Below are positions 52,730 through 62,100 of a stretch of DNA of 64,000 nucleotides, piece after piece (the first letter of the stretch is position 1; every line of letters begins with the position of its first letter). The notes beneath the pieces were generated by a model. It was not told the origin of the DNA. It did not search any database and saw only the letters and a list, made by a program, of their open reading frames with translations. A program made the translations under genes and the position numbers. The DNA comes from Parafrankia discariae (GTDB lineage: Bacteria > Actinomycetota > Actinomycetes > Frankiales > Frankiaceae). The DNA lies in contig NZ_KB891159.1 in the NCBI RefSeq assembly GCF_000373365.1, positions 62,001 through 126,000 on the forward strand, written 5' to 3'.

Positions 52730-53041
52730 ATGTCCGCGATCAGGACCCCCCGGACTACCAGGAGCCCCCGCACAACCAAGAGCCTCGAAGCCCTCTCCGC
52801 CACCCTCAACCGAGCCCTCGCCGGGGCCCGCGCGTCACAGGCCGCGGCCGCCCGGCACGCGGACCCGACCAGCGGCGCCCCCACGCCCCGAGCCGCGCGT
52901 ACCGACACGCTGGCCGCCCGCAGGCGCACGAACCTGCTCATCGGCACCCTCGAACGGCTGCGGGGCCCGGCGGCCGGCGCCCGGGCCACCCGTGACCGCG
53001 GCACCGGCACCGGCACCGGCACCAGCACCGGTACAGCCTGA
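52730..53041 (+). CDS. Small basic protein upstream of fbiC, function unknown
   Basis: A 103-residue ORF from ATG 52730 with GGAAGGA six bases upstream, a stronger site than most genes here. The product is basic and Thr/Ala/Arg-rich ([20 protein letters not shown]) and ends in a Gly-Thr repeat ([10 protein letters not shown]). There is no helix or known motif. It is 52 bases before fbiC on the same strand and could be a leader peptide or small regulator. The frame and ribosome site support it, but composition alone does not. Confidence 0.5.
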   Translation: MSAIRTPRTTRSPRTTKSLEALSATLNRALAGARASQAAAARHADPTSGAPTPRAARTDTLAARRRTNLLIGTLERLRGPAAGARATRDRGTGTGTGTSTGTA

Positions 53042-53093
53042 CCAACCCGCGACATCCACCTCCGATCATCCATCGACTACCCAGGGTGAGCGC

Positions 53094-55919
53094 ATGACGA
53101 GTACGGCGGCGGTACCGGACGGATCACGACCCGGGCAGGTGGTGGTCCCGGACCAGGGGAGCCGGCACCGGCCGGAGCCGCCGCCGTCCGCCGCCGCGAT
53201 GCGCCGCGCCCTGCGCCGCGCGCGCGACGGCGCCACCCTGGACGTCACCGAGGCCGCGATCCTGCTCGCCGCGCGCGGCGCGGATCTCGCCGACCTCTGC
53301 GCCTCCGCGGCGCGGGTGCGGGACGCCGGGCTCGCCTCCCTGGGGCGGCCCGGCGTCGTCACCTACTCGCCGAAGGTCTTCATCCCGCTCACCCGGCTGT
53401 GCCGGGACCGCTGCCACTACTGCACGTTCGCGACCGTCCCGCACCGGCTGCCCGCGCCGTACCTGACGGTGGACGAGGTGCTCGACATCGCCCGCGCCGG
53501 GGCGGCCGCGGGGTGCGCCGAGGCGCTGTTCACCCTCGGCGACCGTCCCGAGGACCGCTGGCCGGCGGCCCGCGAATGGCTGGACGCCCACGGCTACGAC
53601 TCCACGCTGGGCTACCTGCGCGCGGTCGCGATCGCCGTGCTGGAGGAGACCGGGCTGCTGCCGCATCTCAATCCCGGGGTGCTGAGCTGGTCGGAGCTGG
53701 CGCGTCTCAAGCCGGTCGCCCCGTCGATGGGCATGATGCTGGAGACCACCGCGACCCGGCTGTGGTCGACCCCCGGCGGTGCCCACTACGGCTCGCCCGA
53801 CAAGGACCCCGCCGTCCGGCTGCGGGTCCTGGCCGACGCCGGACGGCTCTCCATCCCCTTCACGACAGGCCTGCTGCTCGGCATCGGCGAGACGACCGTC
53901 GAGCGCGCCGAGACGATCTTCGCGCTGCGTGGGGTGGCCCGCGAGTACGGGTCCGTCCAGGAGGTCATCGTCCAGAACTTCCGGGCCAAGGACGACACCG
54001 CGATGCGCGGTGAGCCCGATGTCGGCGCCGAGGAGCTCGCGGCGGCCGTGGCGGTGACCCGGCTGGTGCTCGGCCCGCGGATGCGGGTCCAGGCACCGCC
54101 GAACCTCGTCGACACCGCCGAGTGCGCGCTGCTGCTCTCCGCCGGCCTCGACGACTGGGGCGGGGTCTCGCCGGTGACCCCGGACCACGTCAACCCGGAG
54201 CGGCCCTGGCCTGATCTGGACGTCCTGCGGGAGGTGACGGCGGCGGCCGGCTTCACGCTGCGCCCGCGGCTGACCGTGCACCCGACGCACCTGGACGAGC
54301 CGTGGATCGACCCGCGGCTGTCCGGGCACGTGGCGGCGCTGGCCGGGCCGGACGGGCTGCTCGCCGAGGGCGCCCGGGCGGCGGGACTGCCCTGGCAGGA
54401 ACCCGACGGCGGTCTGGGTAACAGCGGCCGCACCGACCTGCACACCGCGGTGGACACCGAGGGACGACACTCCGCCACCCGTTCCGACTTCGACTCCGTC
54501 TACGGCGACTGGGCCGGCCTGCGTGAGCAGGTGCGGGCCGCCGGCACCGGCGTGGACGGGATCTACGGCACGGGCACCCGGGCCGCCGCCGGGGCCGCCG
54601 GGGCCGTGGCGTCCGCCGCGGGGGAGGCGGGGGCTGAGGCCACCGAGGATACGACTCCAGCCAGGCCGGCGGCCGGCGGCGACGCCCCGCCCGAGGACGG
54701 ACCCGAGGAGACCACGGGCGGCACTGGGTACCCGGGCGGCACCCGCGGCGCGTCGACCCGGGCCGAGCCGGAGGTGCTCGCGGCGCTGCGGCGGGCCGGC
54801 ACCGACCCGGCCGGACTCACCGACGTCGAGGCGCTGACCCTGTTCGGGGCGACGGGCGCCGCGCTGGAGGAGCTGTGCGGCCTCGCTGACGCCCTGCGCG
54901 CCGAGACCGTCGGCGACGACGTGACCTACGTGGTGAACCGCAACATCAACTTCACCAACGTCTGCTACACCGGCTGCCGGTTCTGCGCCTTCGCCCAGCG
55001 CCGCGCGGACGCCGACGCCTACACGCTCTCCCTGGACGAGGTCGGCTCCCGCGCGCGGGACGCCTGGTCGGTCGGCGCGACGGAGGTCTGCGTCCAGGGC
55101 GGCATCCACCCGGACCTGCCGGGCACCGCCTACTTCGAGCTCGCCCGCGAGATCAAGAAGCAGGCACCCGGGCTGCACCTGCACGCCTTCTCCCCGATGG
55201 AGGTGGCCAACGGGGTCGCCCGCACCGGGCTGTCGACGCTGGAGTGGCTCACGGCGGCCCGGGAGGCCGGGGTCGACACCATCCCCGGCACCGCCGCGGA
55301 GATCCTCGACGACGAGGTCCGCTGGGTGCTGACCAAGGGCAAGCTGCCCACCGCCGCCTGGGTCGAGGTGGTCACCACCGCGCACCGCGTCGGCCTGCGC
55401 TCCTCGGCGACGATGATGTACGGCCACGTGGACACCCCGGCGCACTGGGTCGCCCACCTGCGCCTGCTGCGCCGCATCCAGGAGGAGACGGGCGGGTTCA
55501 CCGAGTTCGTCGCGCTGCCCTTCGTGCACCACAGCTCCCCGATCTATCTAGCCGGGGTTGCCCGACCGGGCCCCACCGTTCAGGAGAACCGGGCGGTGCA
55601 CGCCATGGCCCGGATCCTGTTGCACGGAGCGATCGACAACATCCAGTGCTCGTGGGTGAAGCTCGGTACGGAGGGCTGCGCCCAGGTGCTCGCCGGTGGG
55701 GTCAACGACCTCGGAGGCACCCTCATGGAAGAGACGATCAGCCGGATGGCGGGCTCGCAACACGGCTCGCGGCGCTCCATCGCCGAGCTGGAGGAGCTGG
55801 CGCAGGCCGCCGGCCGTCCCGCTCGGCAACGGACCACTACATACGGCGTGGTCTCCGAGGAGCGTCTGGGTACCGCGCGTGGTGACGCTGCGCGCACCAT
55901 GCTGACTGTTGTCACCTGA
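53094..55919 (+). CDS. fbiC: FbiC: Fo synthase (CofG-CofH fusion, two radical SAM domains)
   Basis: A 941-residue bifunctional enzyme that makes the deazaflavin Fo from a flavin-pathway pyrimidine and tyrosine. The CofG half has the 4Fe-4S motif [11 protein letters not shown] near 102 and [21 protein letters not shown] low-complexity Ala/Gly/Glu linker covers about 490-565. The CofH half has [15 protein letters not shown] near 623, [13 protein letters not shown] and [16 protein letters not shown]. Both CxxxCxxC motifs are intact. ATG at 53094 has AGGGTGAG upstream. Having fbiC close to fbiA/fbiB differs from M. tuberculosis, where it is distant. Confidence 0.95.
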   Translation: MTSTAAVPDGSRPGQVVVPDQGSRHRPEPPPSAAAMRRALRRARDGATLDVTEAAILLAARGADLADLCASAARVRDAGLASLGRPGVVTYSPKVFIPLTRLCRDRCHYCTFATVPHRLPAPYLTVDEVLDIARAGAAAGCAEALFTLGDRPEDRWPAAREWLDAHGYDSTLGYLRAVAIAVLEETGLLPHLNPGVLSWSELARLKPVAPSMGMMLETTATRLWSTPGGAHYGSPDKDPAVRLRVLADAGRLSIPFTTGLLLGIGETTVERAETIFALRGVAREYGSVQEVIVQNFRAKDDTAMRGEPDVGAEELAAAVAVTRLVLGPRMRVQAPPNLVDTAECALLLSAGLDDWGGVSPVTPDHVNPERPWPDLDVLREVTAAAGFTLRPRLTVHPTHLDEPWIDPRLSGHVAALAGPDGLLAEGARAAGLPWQEPDGGLGNSGRTDLHTAVDTEGRHSATRSDFDSVYGDWAGLREQVRAAGTGVDGIYGTGTRAAAGAAGAVASAAGEAGAEATEDTTPARPAAGGDAPPEDGPEETTGGTGYPGGTRGASTRAEPEVLAALRRAGTDPAGLTDVEALTLFGATGAALEELCGLADALRAETVGDDVTYVVNRNINFTNVCYTGCRFCAFAQRRADADAYTLSLDEVGSRARDAWSVGATEVCVQGGIHPDLPGTAYFELAREIKKQAPGLHLHAFSPMEVANGVARTGLSTLEWLTAAREAGVDTIPGTAAEILDDEVRWVLTKGKLPTAAWVEVVTTAHRVGLRSSATMMYGHVDTPAHWVAHLRLLRRIQEETGGFTEFVALPFVHHSSPIYLAGVARPGPTVQENRAVHAMARILLHGAIDNIQCSWVKLGTEGCAQVLAGGVNDLGGTLMEETISRMAGSQHGSRRSIAELEELAQAAGRPARQRTTTYGVVSEERLGTARGDAARTMLTVVT

Positions 55920-56367
55920 GCGCTCGTCACAGCTCGTTCATGTAGTGACGTTCCGTGACGGGGGTCTCAGTGGCCTGCTGTCGGCGCTGGTGATCGGTGT
56001 AGGTTCGGGTGAGATGTCCGAGAATCTCGGCGTCCGGTACGGGGCGTTCATCCGGTTCCGCGCGATCGGAGAGCCCCCGGTTCGTCCGCCCGATCGTCAC
56101 TCTCCGTATTGGTGGGTGCGACTACGGGGACCCTCCGTGACGAGCCCCAGTGACTGTGAGCTATGGTCTCATCGCTGGTTGTAGAAGATGTTGCGTCGGT
56201 GGGGTTGACGCGGCCAAGTCTGGCGCGTGTAATTACCGGCGTGTCATTCCCCCCGTCGACGGGACTCGTGCGGTAGGGCGACGTCCGGTCGGAGTGGATC
56301 CCAGGCACCGTGCGCCGGCGTCCGGGGGGGTGGCCGACCGCACCGCGACGGGTCTGGAGGAGTCCAT
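55920..56367 (+). other. whiB upstream region
   Basis: About 0.45 kb between fbiC and whiB with no supportable gene. It holds a sigma-70-like promoter at 56205-56233. Confidence 0.5.
56205..56233 (+). promoter_or_regulatory. Probable whiB promoter
   Basis: TTGACG (56205-56210), a 17-bp spacer and TGTAAT (56228-56233), a good fit to the vegetative actinobacterial consensus, about 135 bp before the whiB start. Confidence 0.55.
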
Positions 56368-57009
56368 ATGGAGCACACCGACGCGGGCGTCCACACCGTC
56401 CTGGCGGACGTCGAGCGTCCCGCTGAGCACGACACGGGTCCGGTCGGGGAGTCGGAGGCCGCGGCGCGTCCGCTGCCCGTTCCCGTTGCCGTGCCCGGGC
56501 CGCCGGCCCTCGCGGCCGGAGCGGTGCACCCGCGTCCGCCCGCGCCGTCCGTCACGGCGGTCGCGCCGCCGGTCATGCCCGGGCGGGGCCGGCCCGAGCT
56601 CGTCGAGACCGGATACGACTCCGGGACCGACGACCTCGACGACGATGTGGACGACGAGGGCGACGAGGACGAGGAGCGGGACGGCGCGCTGGTCGGTCCC
56701 GGGGGCGTCACCCTGCCCCACGGCGACGACTCGCTGGCCGACTCCCTGGCCCAGGTGATCGACATCGGCTTCGGCGATCTGCTCGGCGAAGTGGTGGAAT
56801 GGCAGGAACGGGCGCTGTGCGCGCAGACCGACCCCGAGGCGTTCTTCCCTGAGAAGGGCGGGTCGACCCGGGAGGCGAAGCGCATCTGCTCGGGCTGCGA
56901 GGTGCGGGTCGAGTGCCTCGAGTACGCGCTGGAGAACGACGAACGGTTCGGGATCTGGGGCGGTATGTCCGAGCGGGAACGGCGCAAGCAGCGCCGCCGG
57001 GCAGTCTGA
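56368..57009 (+). CDS. whiB: WhiB-family Fe-S transcriptional regulator, WhiB2/WhmD-like, with long acidic N-terminus
   Basis: A 213-residue protein. The C-terminal 80 residues are the WhiB domain with four cluster-binding Cys (C151, C174, C177, C183), the turn RFGIWGGMSE and a basic tail (ERRKQRRRAV). The first 140 residues are Pro/Ala-rich and then acidic (DDLDDDVDDEGDEDEE), much longer than a core WhiB. It sits before the glycosyltransferase/DUF5719/manA genes, as WhiB2/WhmD does in other actinobacteria, where it is needed for septation. ATG at 56368 follows GGAGGAG. A later start nearer the domain cannot be excluded. Confidence 0.9.
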   Translation: MEHTDAGVHTVLADVERPAEHDTGPVGESEAAARPLPVPVAVPGPPALAAGAVHPRPPAPSVTAVAPPVMPGRGRPELVETGYDSGTDDLDDDVDDEGDEDEERDGALVGPGGVTLPHGDDSLADSLAQVIDIGFGDLLGEVVEWQERALCAQTDPEAFFPEKGGSTREAKRICSGCEVRVECLEYALENDERFGIWGGMSERERRKQRRRAV

Positions 57010-57036
57010 CGGCGGATCCACCGGCCGGCCCCCGCG

Positions 57037-60000
57037 ATGACGAGACCAACGCGGGACGCCGATCACCACCGGTGGGCGGTTCGTCCCCGAGGAGCCGTTC
57101 GTCCCGGTCAGCGGGTCGTCGCGGTCGTCGTGACGCGGTGGGATCAGCCCGCGGCGCCCGGCGGCCACGACCCGGGCCCGGGTCGTGGCCCGGGCCGCGA
57201 CGGTCCCGGCAGTCCTGACGCCGCGGCCCTGCCCGGTCCGGCGGGCCCAGCGAGCCGGGCGGGCCTGGTGGCCGCGCTGACCGCGTCGACCCGCCCGCCC
57301 GAGCGGATCGTGGTCGTCCGGCTCGGCGGCTCGGCGATCCCCGAGCAACGGGCCGACACAGCCCCTGGGCAGCGGGCCGGCGCCATCCCCGCGCCGCCGG
57401 TCGACACGCCGCGGGCCGCGATCCTGAACCTGCCTCCGGGGACGTCCTTCGCGGTCGCGGTCGCGGCCGGCATCCGGCACGGCGGGCTGGGTGGCGCTCC
57501 CGACACGTTCTACTGGCTGATCCACGATGGTGTCCGGCCGCTGCCCGACGCCCTGGAGCGGCTGCTCACCTACGCCCGGGTCGACCCGGGCGCCGCGGTC
57601 CTCGGTCCCAAGGTGCTTGACGCCGCCCGACCGGAGTCCCTGGTCGAGGCCGGCGTGACGGTCGACCGGGCCGGCCGGCGGATCACCGGTGTCGTCCCGG
57701 GCGCGCCCGACGACGGACAGCACGACGCCGTGCGCGACGTGCTGGCCGTCTCCTGCGCGGGGATGCTCGTGCGGGCCTCGGCCTGGGAGCGGCTCGGCGG
57801 CCTGGCCGCGGACATGACCGCCGGCCTCGATCTGGATCTCGGTGCCCGCGCGGCGCGGGCGGGCCTGCGGGTCGTCGTCGTGCCTCCGGCGGTGGTGCTG
57901 CTCACGCCCCCCGCACGCACCGACACCCCCCTCGTCAACACCCGGATCGTCACCAGACGCCTGGTAGACGGACCCGTGGTCGACGGGCCCCCGGCTGGTG
58001 GGCCTCTGACTGGTGGGCCTCTCGCCGAAGCGCCCGCTGTCGCCCGCGCTGGCGACCGTGCCGGGAGGGTCGCGGGGGCCCGGGTGCGGCTCGCGCTGAC
58101 GGCGGCCCCCCTCCTCGGGCCGGCGGTGCTCGCGTTCGTGGCCGCGGGCGTGACGCGGGTCGGAGCCCGCCTGCTCCGCCCGCCCCGGGCTGACGGGAGG
58201 CCGACGGACCCGCGTTCCCGCGGCCGGTGGCGCCATGCCCTGACCGAACTGTGGATCCTCGGCGCGGTCCTCGCCGGCCCGCGGGCCCTGCTCCGGATGC
58301 GGGTCCGGTTCGGCGGTGCCACGGCGGTGCCACGGCGCGCCGTGCGCGAGCTGCTGCCGGCTCGCCCGGTGGTCCGCGCGGTCGTCGACCGGGCGCCGGG
58401 CGTCCCCCACGCGGTCGCTCCATCGCGGTCGCTCGCGGCGGTGCTGGCCCTGCTGCTCGGGGTGGGTGGCCTGGCCGTCCGCCGGCTGCCGCCGGACGCC
58501 GTCGGCGGCGGCGTGCCGCTGCCCGGGCGCGCCGGCGAACTGTGGTCCGCGGTGTGGTCCGGTTGGCAGGGCTCCGCGGGCGGCGCGCTCGGCTGGCCGG
58601 GCTCGGCGCCACCCTGGACGGCCCTGCTCGCCGCGCTGTCGTCCGCCACCGCCCCGGTCGGTCTCGACGTGGCCGCGACCTGCTCGATGCTGCTCGCCCT
58701 CGCCCCGGCGGCGGCGGCCTACCTGGCGTACCGGGCCGCGGGACGGCTCGTCGTCGCGGGCCGCCTGCGGCTCGGCCTGGCGGCCCTGTACGGGGTGTCC
58801 CCGCCGGTCACGGGATCGGTGCTGACCGGCCGGATCGAGACCGCCGCCGCACTGGCGGTTCTGCCCGCCGTTCTCGCGGCGGGGGACGAGTTCCTCCGCG
58901 GCCGAACGGACCGGGCCGTGGCGGCCGGCGGTGCCGTGGCGGCCGGCGGTGTCGTGGCGGCCGGCGGTGTCATGGCTACCGGTGGTGCCGTGGCGACCGG
59001 CCGGGCGGGCTGGCGGCTCGCCGTCTCGCTGGCCGTCGTCCTCGCGTGCGCGCCGGTGCTGGCCCCGGTCGCGCTGGTCGGCCTGCCCGTGGCGGCCTGG
59101 GCCGTCCGCGGGTCACGGCCGTCGGACACGCGGTCGCTGGCGGTGCCGGTGACCGGTGTGCTGATCGCGGGAGCGGTCCCCCTGCTGCCCGGCTTCGTCA
59201 CGGGGGGCGCCGGGTGGTGGCTCGCCGCTGTGCCACCCCTGCCCGGCGCGGAACTGACCGGCCTGGTGGCCGGCGCTCCCGGCGGCGCGGGGAGGGCCAC
59301 CGCGCTCTGCCTCTTCGCGGCGCTGTGTCTGTTGCTCACCGGCGGTTCCCGGCTGCTCGGCCGCCGGGCCTCGCCCGGCATCGGCGGGGTGGCCGCCGGC
59401 TGGGCACTCGTCACGGCGGCTGTGATCATGATCGCGCTGGCGGCGCCGATCGCCAACGCCTGGTCGGACGGCGCGGTCCCGACCGCGGCCGGCCTCGTCG
59501 GCGGGTGGGTCGGCGCGCAGTACGGACTCGCCTGCGCCGGGCTCCTGGTGGCCGCCGGCGCGGCGCTCGCCGGCGGTGCGGGCGGCCCGCGGGTGGGCTC
59601 GCGGCGGCGCGCGCGGGCGGCGCGTGGTGCGCGCCGGGTCGGGGTGGTCCTGCTCGGCGGGTGTGTGCTGGCGTTCGCCGCCGGCCTGGCCACCGCGACG
59701 CCGATTCCGGGCCCCGCCCAGGACGGCCCGGCCCGCGCGGTCGTCGCGCTGAGCCGGACGGGCGGTCCGGGCGCGCGCGTCCTGGTGCTGCGCCGGTCCG
59801 GTCCGTCGGCGCCGGTCGCGTACAGCCTGGCCGCCCAGGGCGGCCCCAGGTTCCCGGCCGCGGTGGCGCACCGGCCCGCGCCCGCCGACCGGGCGCTGGC
59901 GGTGCTCGTGTCGGACATCTCCGCCGGCCTCCCGGACGCCGCCGCCGCGCTGCCGGCCTTCGGGGTGACCGCGGTCGTCGTCCCGGCGGGTTCGGCCGAC

Positions 60001-60471
60001 CCGGCGCTGGTGGCCGCCCTCGACGCGGTCGACGGCCTCTCCCGGGAGAAGCGCGGCCCCGACGTGCTGCTGTGGCGCCCGGTGGCCGCCGGCTCCGAAA
60101 CCGGTGCCGGTGCCGGTGCCGACCAGCTCCTGGTCCGGCTCGGCTCGCCCGGGCCGGCCGGATCGACCCGGCTGCCCGGCGGCGCCGCGGGGCGCCGGGT
60201 GGTGCTCACCGAACCCGCCGATCCGGGCTGGCGGGCGACCCTGAACGGCGCGCCCCTGCCCGCGGCGGTCGCGGACGGCTGGGCGCAGGCGTTCGTCCTG
60301 CCGACCCGCGGCGGTCTGCTCGAGGTCTCCTACGATCATCACCGCCATCGCGCCGCCGTGCTGGCGACGGCCGCCGCCGGGGTGTGTCTGCTGGCCGCGG
60401 GTCCCCTGGCCGCCGTCCCGCGACGGCGCCGTGGCCGGCGCGCGGCGGGCATCCGGGCGGAGACCACGTGA
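57037..60471 (+). CDS. Large GT2-like membrane glycosyltransferase
   Basis: An 1144-residue protein. The N-terminal domain (about 25-290) is GT2-like but weak: VVAVVVTRWDQ, TFYWLIHDGVRPLPDAL, PKVLDAARPESLVEAG and LDLDLGARAARAGLRVVVV. The usual D-x-D is reduced to HDG, and a Gly/Pro-rich stretch interrupts strand 1. About fourteen helices follow, with a soluble C-terminal part near 910-1110. Repeats of AAGGVV type (58920-59000) lie in one loop. The position between whiB and DUF5719 is conserved in actinobacteria. The start is unsure; no ribosome site precedes ATG 57037. Confidence 0.7.
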   Translation: MTRPTRDADHHRWAVRPRGAVRPGQRVVAVVVTRWDQPAAPGGHDPGPGRGPGRDGPGSPDAAALPGPAGPASRAGLVAALTASTRPPERIVVVRLGGSAIPEQRADTAPGQRAGAIPAPPVDTPRAAILNLPPGTSFAVAVAAGIRHGGLGGAPDTFYWLIHDGVRPLPDALERLLTYARVDPGAAVLGPKVLDAARPESLVEAGVTVDRAGRRITGVVPGAPDDGQHDAVRDVLAVSCAGMLVRASAWERLGGLAADMTAGLDLDLGARAARAGLRVVVVPPAVVLLTPPARTDTPLVNTRIVTRRLVDGPVVDGPPAGGPLTGGPLAEAPAVARAGDRAGRVAGARVRLALTAAPLLGPAVLAFVAAGVTRVGARLLRPPRADGRPTDPRSRGRWRHALTELWILGAVLAGPRALLRMRVRFGGATAVPRRAVRELLPARPVVRAVVDRAPGVPHAVAPSRSLAAVLALLLGVGGLAVRRLPPDAVGGGVPLPGRAGELWSAVWSGWQGSAGGALGWPGSAPPWTALLAALSSATAPVGLDVAATCSMLLALAPAAAAYLAYRAAGRLVVAGRLRLGLAALYGVSPPVTGSVLTGRIETAAALAVLPAVLAAGDEFLRGRTDRAVAAGGAVAAGGVVAAGGVMATGGAVATGRAGWRLAVSLAVVLACAPVLAPVALVGLPVAAWAVRGSRPSDTRSLAVPVTGVLIAGAVPLLPGFVTGGAGWWLAAVPPLPGAELTGLVAGAPGGAGRATALCLFAALCLLLTGGSRLLGRRASPGIGGVAAGWALVTAAVIMIALAAPIANAWSDGAVPTAAGLVGGWVGAQYGLACAGLLVAAGAALAGGAGGPRVGSRRRARAARGARRVGVVLLGGCVLAFAAGLATATPIPGPAQDGPARAVVALSRTGGPGARVLVLRRSGPSAPVAYSLAAQGGPRFPAAVAHRPAPADRALAVLVSDISAGLPDAAAALPAFGVTAVVVPAGSADPALVAALDAVDGLSREKRGPDVLLWRPVAAGSETGAGAGADQLLVRLGSPGPAGSTRLPGGAAGRRVVLTEPADPGWRATLNGAPLPAAVADGWAQAFVLPTRGGLLEVSYDHHRHRAAVLATAAAGVCLLAAGPLAAVPRRRRGRRAAGIRAETT

Positions 60472-62051
60472 AGCGGATCATGGTGCCGGTCGGGCTGGTC
60501 TGCCTGGTCGGCGTGGTCGCGGCCCTGCTCGCCACAGGGGGGCCCAGCCCGCCCGCGGCCGTCCCCGCGCCGGTCACCGCGGCCACCCTTGTCTGCCCGG
60601 ACCTCGGCCTGACCGGGCAGGTGCCCCAGCTGCTGGACGTCGTGCGTGGCTCGGGGCCCGACGGTGTGGTCCGGCCGTCCGGTGGCGGGGTGCTGCTCGG
60701 CGGCGACCGCCAGCACGACGAACTGCTCTACCTGCCGCGCCCAGCCGCCGCCCCCGCGCCAGCCTCAGCGCTGGGCCTGGCCCCAGCCCCAGCCCCAGCC
60801 CCGAGCCCGGACAGCGGGCAGTCGGTGGCGCCGGGGCCGGCCGGTGGCCCGTTGCGGCTCGCCGCGACGGGTTCCGCCGCGGCCGGCCTCACCGCGACCG
60901 TCACCTCCCCGGGGTCGGGAGCGGGACCACTACGGGCCCGCTGCGAACAGTCCCGCGCCCGGACGTGGTTCGCCGGCCCGGCCACCGTCGCCGGCCGCGA
61001 TCCCGTCCTGTACTGGACGAACACCGGCCCGCGGCCGGCCCGGCTCAGCGTGGGTGCCGTGTCGTCGGGCCGGACCGCCCCCCGGGTGGAGGTGACCGTT
61101 CCGGTCGGGCGCACGGTCGGCCGGCGGCTGGCCGAGCTCGCCCCCGAGGCGACCGCGACCGCCGTCGACGTCGACGTGCACAGCGGGCGGGTGCTGAGCT
61201 GGCTGGTCGACCGGGCGAGTGGCTCCGGGCCGGCGGCGGCCACGCCCGTGCCGCCGGCCGCCGGTCCGGCCACCAGGGTGCTGCTGGGCGGGTTCCTCAC
61301 TCCCGCCGGAGCCGGCGGCGCTGGGGCGGCGGCCACCGGCTCACCCACCGCCGATCTGGTGCTCTGCGCTCCCGCGGCGGCGGCGACCGTGCGCGTCAGT
61401 GTGATCACCGCCTCGGGCCACCACACCCCGGTCGGCCTGGAGGCCGTGCGGATCCCGGCCGGCGCGGCGCTGCGCCGCCCGGTCACGCTGACCGCGGCGG
61501 CGCCGTCCGCCCTGCTGGTCGAGTCGACGGACGGGGGCGGGATCGTCGCGGCGCTCGGCCTGCCCACCGGCCCGGCCGCGCCGGCCGCCGGGGTGCCGGG
61601 CGGCGGCCCGCCGGGCGGCCGGACCTGGGTCGCCGGGGTCGTTCCCGAGCGGCCCCGGTGGGCGGGCGCCGTCGTCGGTGCTCCGGGCGCCGTCGGGCCG
61701 ACACCGTCGGGCCTGGTCGTCGGGGCGGCACCGGTACCGGCGTGGACGGCCGGCGCGCTCGTCCTGGTCGCGCCGGAGCGGGCCGCCACCGCCTGGGTGG
61801 ACGGCCGCCCGTTCGAGGTCGGCGCGGGCCGGGCGGTGCTGGCGCCGCTGCCGGCGGGCCCCGTCGGCGCGCGGGTCGTCGGCACGGGCGGCCCGCTCGT
61901 CGCCAGCCAGGTCCTCGGCACCGCGCCGCGGTCGGCGGACGTGGTGACGGCTCCGGTACCCCGGACCGTCTCGGCCGTCGTAGCGCTCACCGGCACGTGG
62001 CGCTACCGCTACGGGCCGGCGCCGCTGGCCGATCCGCGTGCGGCCTGGTGA
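60468..62051 (+). CDS. DUF5719 family secreted/anchored protein
   Basis: A 527-residue protein starting at GTG that overlaps the previous stop (GTGA). An N-terminal helix (VPVGLVCLVGVVAALLA) serves as signal or anchor. The rest is a long strand-rich outer region, Ala/Pro/Gly-rich, with an Ala-Pro repeat near 90-115. I place it in DUF5719 by position after the whiB-linked glycosyltransferase and by composition; no catalytic motif is seen. A much longer frame upstream is a shadow of the glycosyltransferase gene. Confidence 0.62.
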   Translation: MKRIMVPVGLVCLVGVVAALLATGGPSPPAAVPAPVTAATLVCPDLGLTGQVPQLLDVVRGSGPDGVVRPSGGGVLLGGDRQHDELLYLPRPAAAPAPASALGLAPAPAPAPSPDSGQSVAPGPAGGPLRLAATGSAAAGLTATVTSPGSGAGPLRARCEQSRARTWFAGPATVAGRDPVLYWTNTGPRPARLSVGAVSSGRTAPRVEVTVPVGRTVGRRLAELAPEATATAVDVDVHSGRVLSWLVDRASGSGPAAATPVPPAAGPATRVLLGGFLTPAGAGGAGAAATGSPTADLVLCAPAAAATVRVSVITASGHHTPVGLEAVRIPAGAALRRPVTLTAAAPSALLVESTDGGGIVAALGLPTGPAAPAAGVPGGGPPGGRTWVAGVVPERPRWAGAVVGAPGAVGPTPSGLVVGAAPVPAWTAGALVLVAPERAATAWVDGRPFEVGAGRAVLAPLPAGPVGARVVGTGGPLVASQVLGTAPRSADVVTAPVPRTVSAVVALTGTWRYRYGPAPLADPRAAW

Positions 62052-62100
62052 TCGGCACCCGCGGGTGCCCGCCGCCTGACGGGACTCCGCCGGGCCGGGC

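Noticed and set aside
58227-60467. Long upstream extension of the DUF5719 frame
   Set aside because: Arg/Gly-rich shadow of the overlapping glycosyltransferase gene; the GTGA overlap at 60468 is a natural start.
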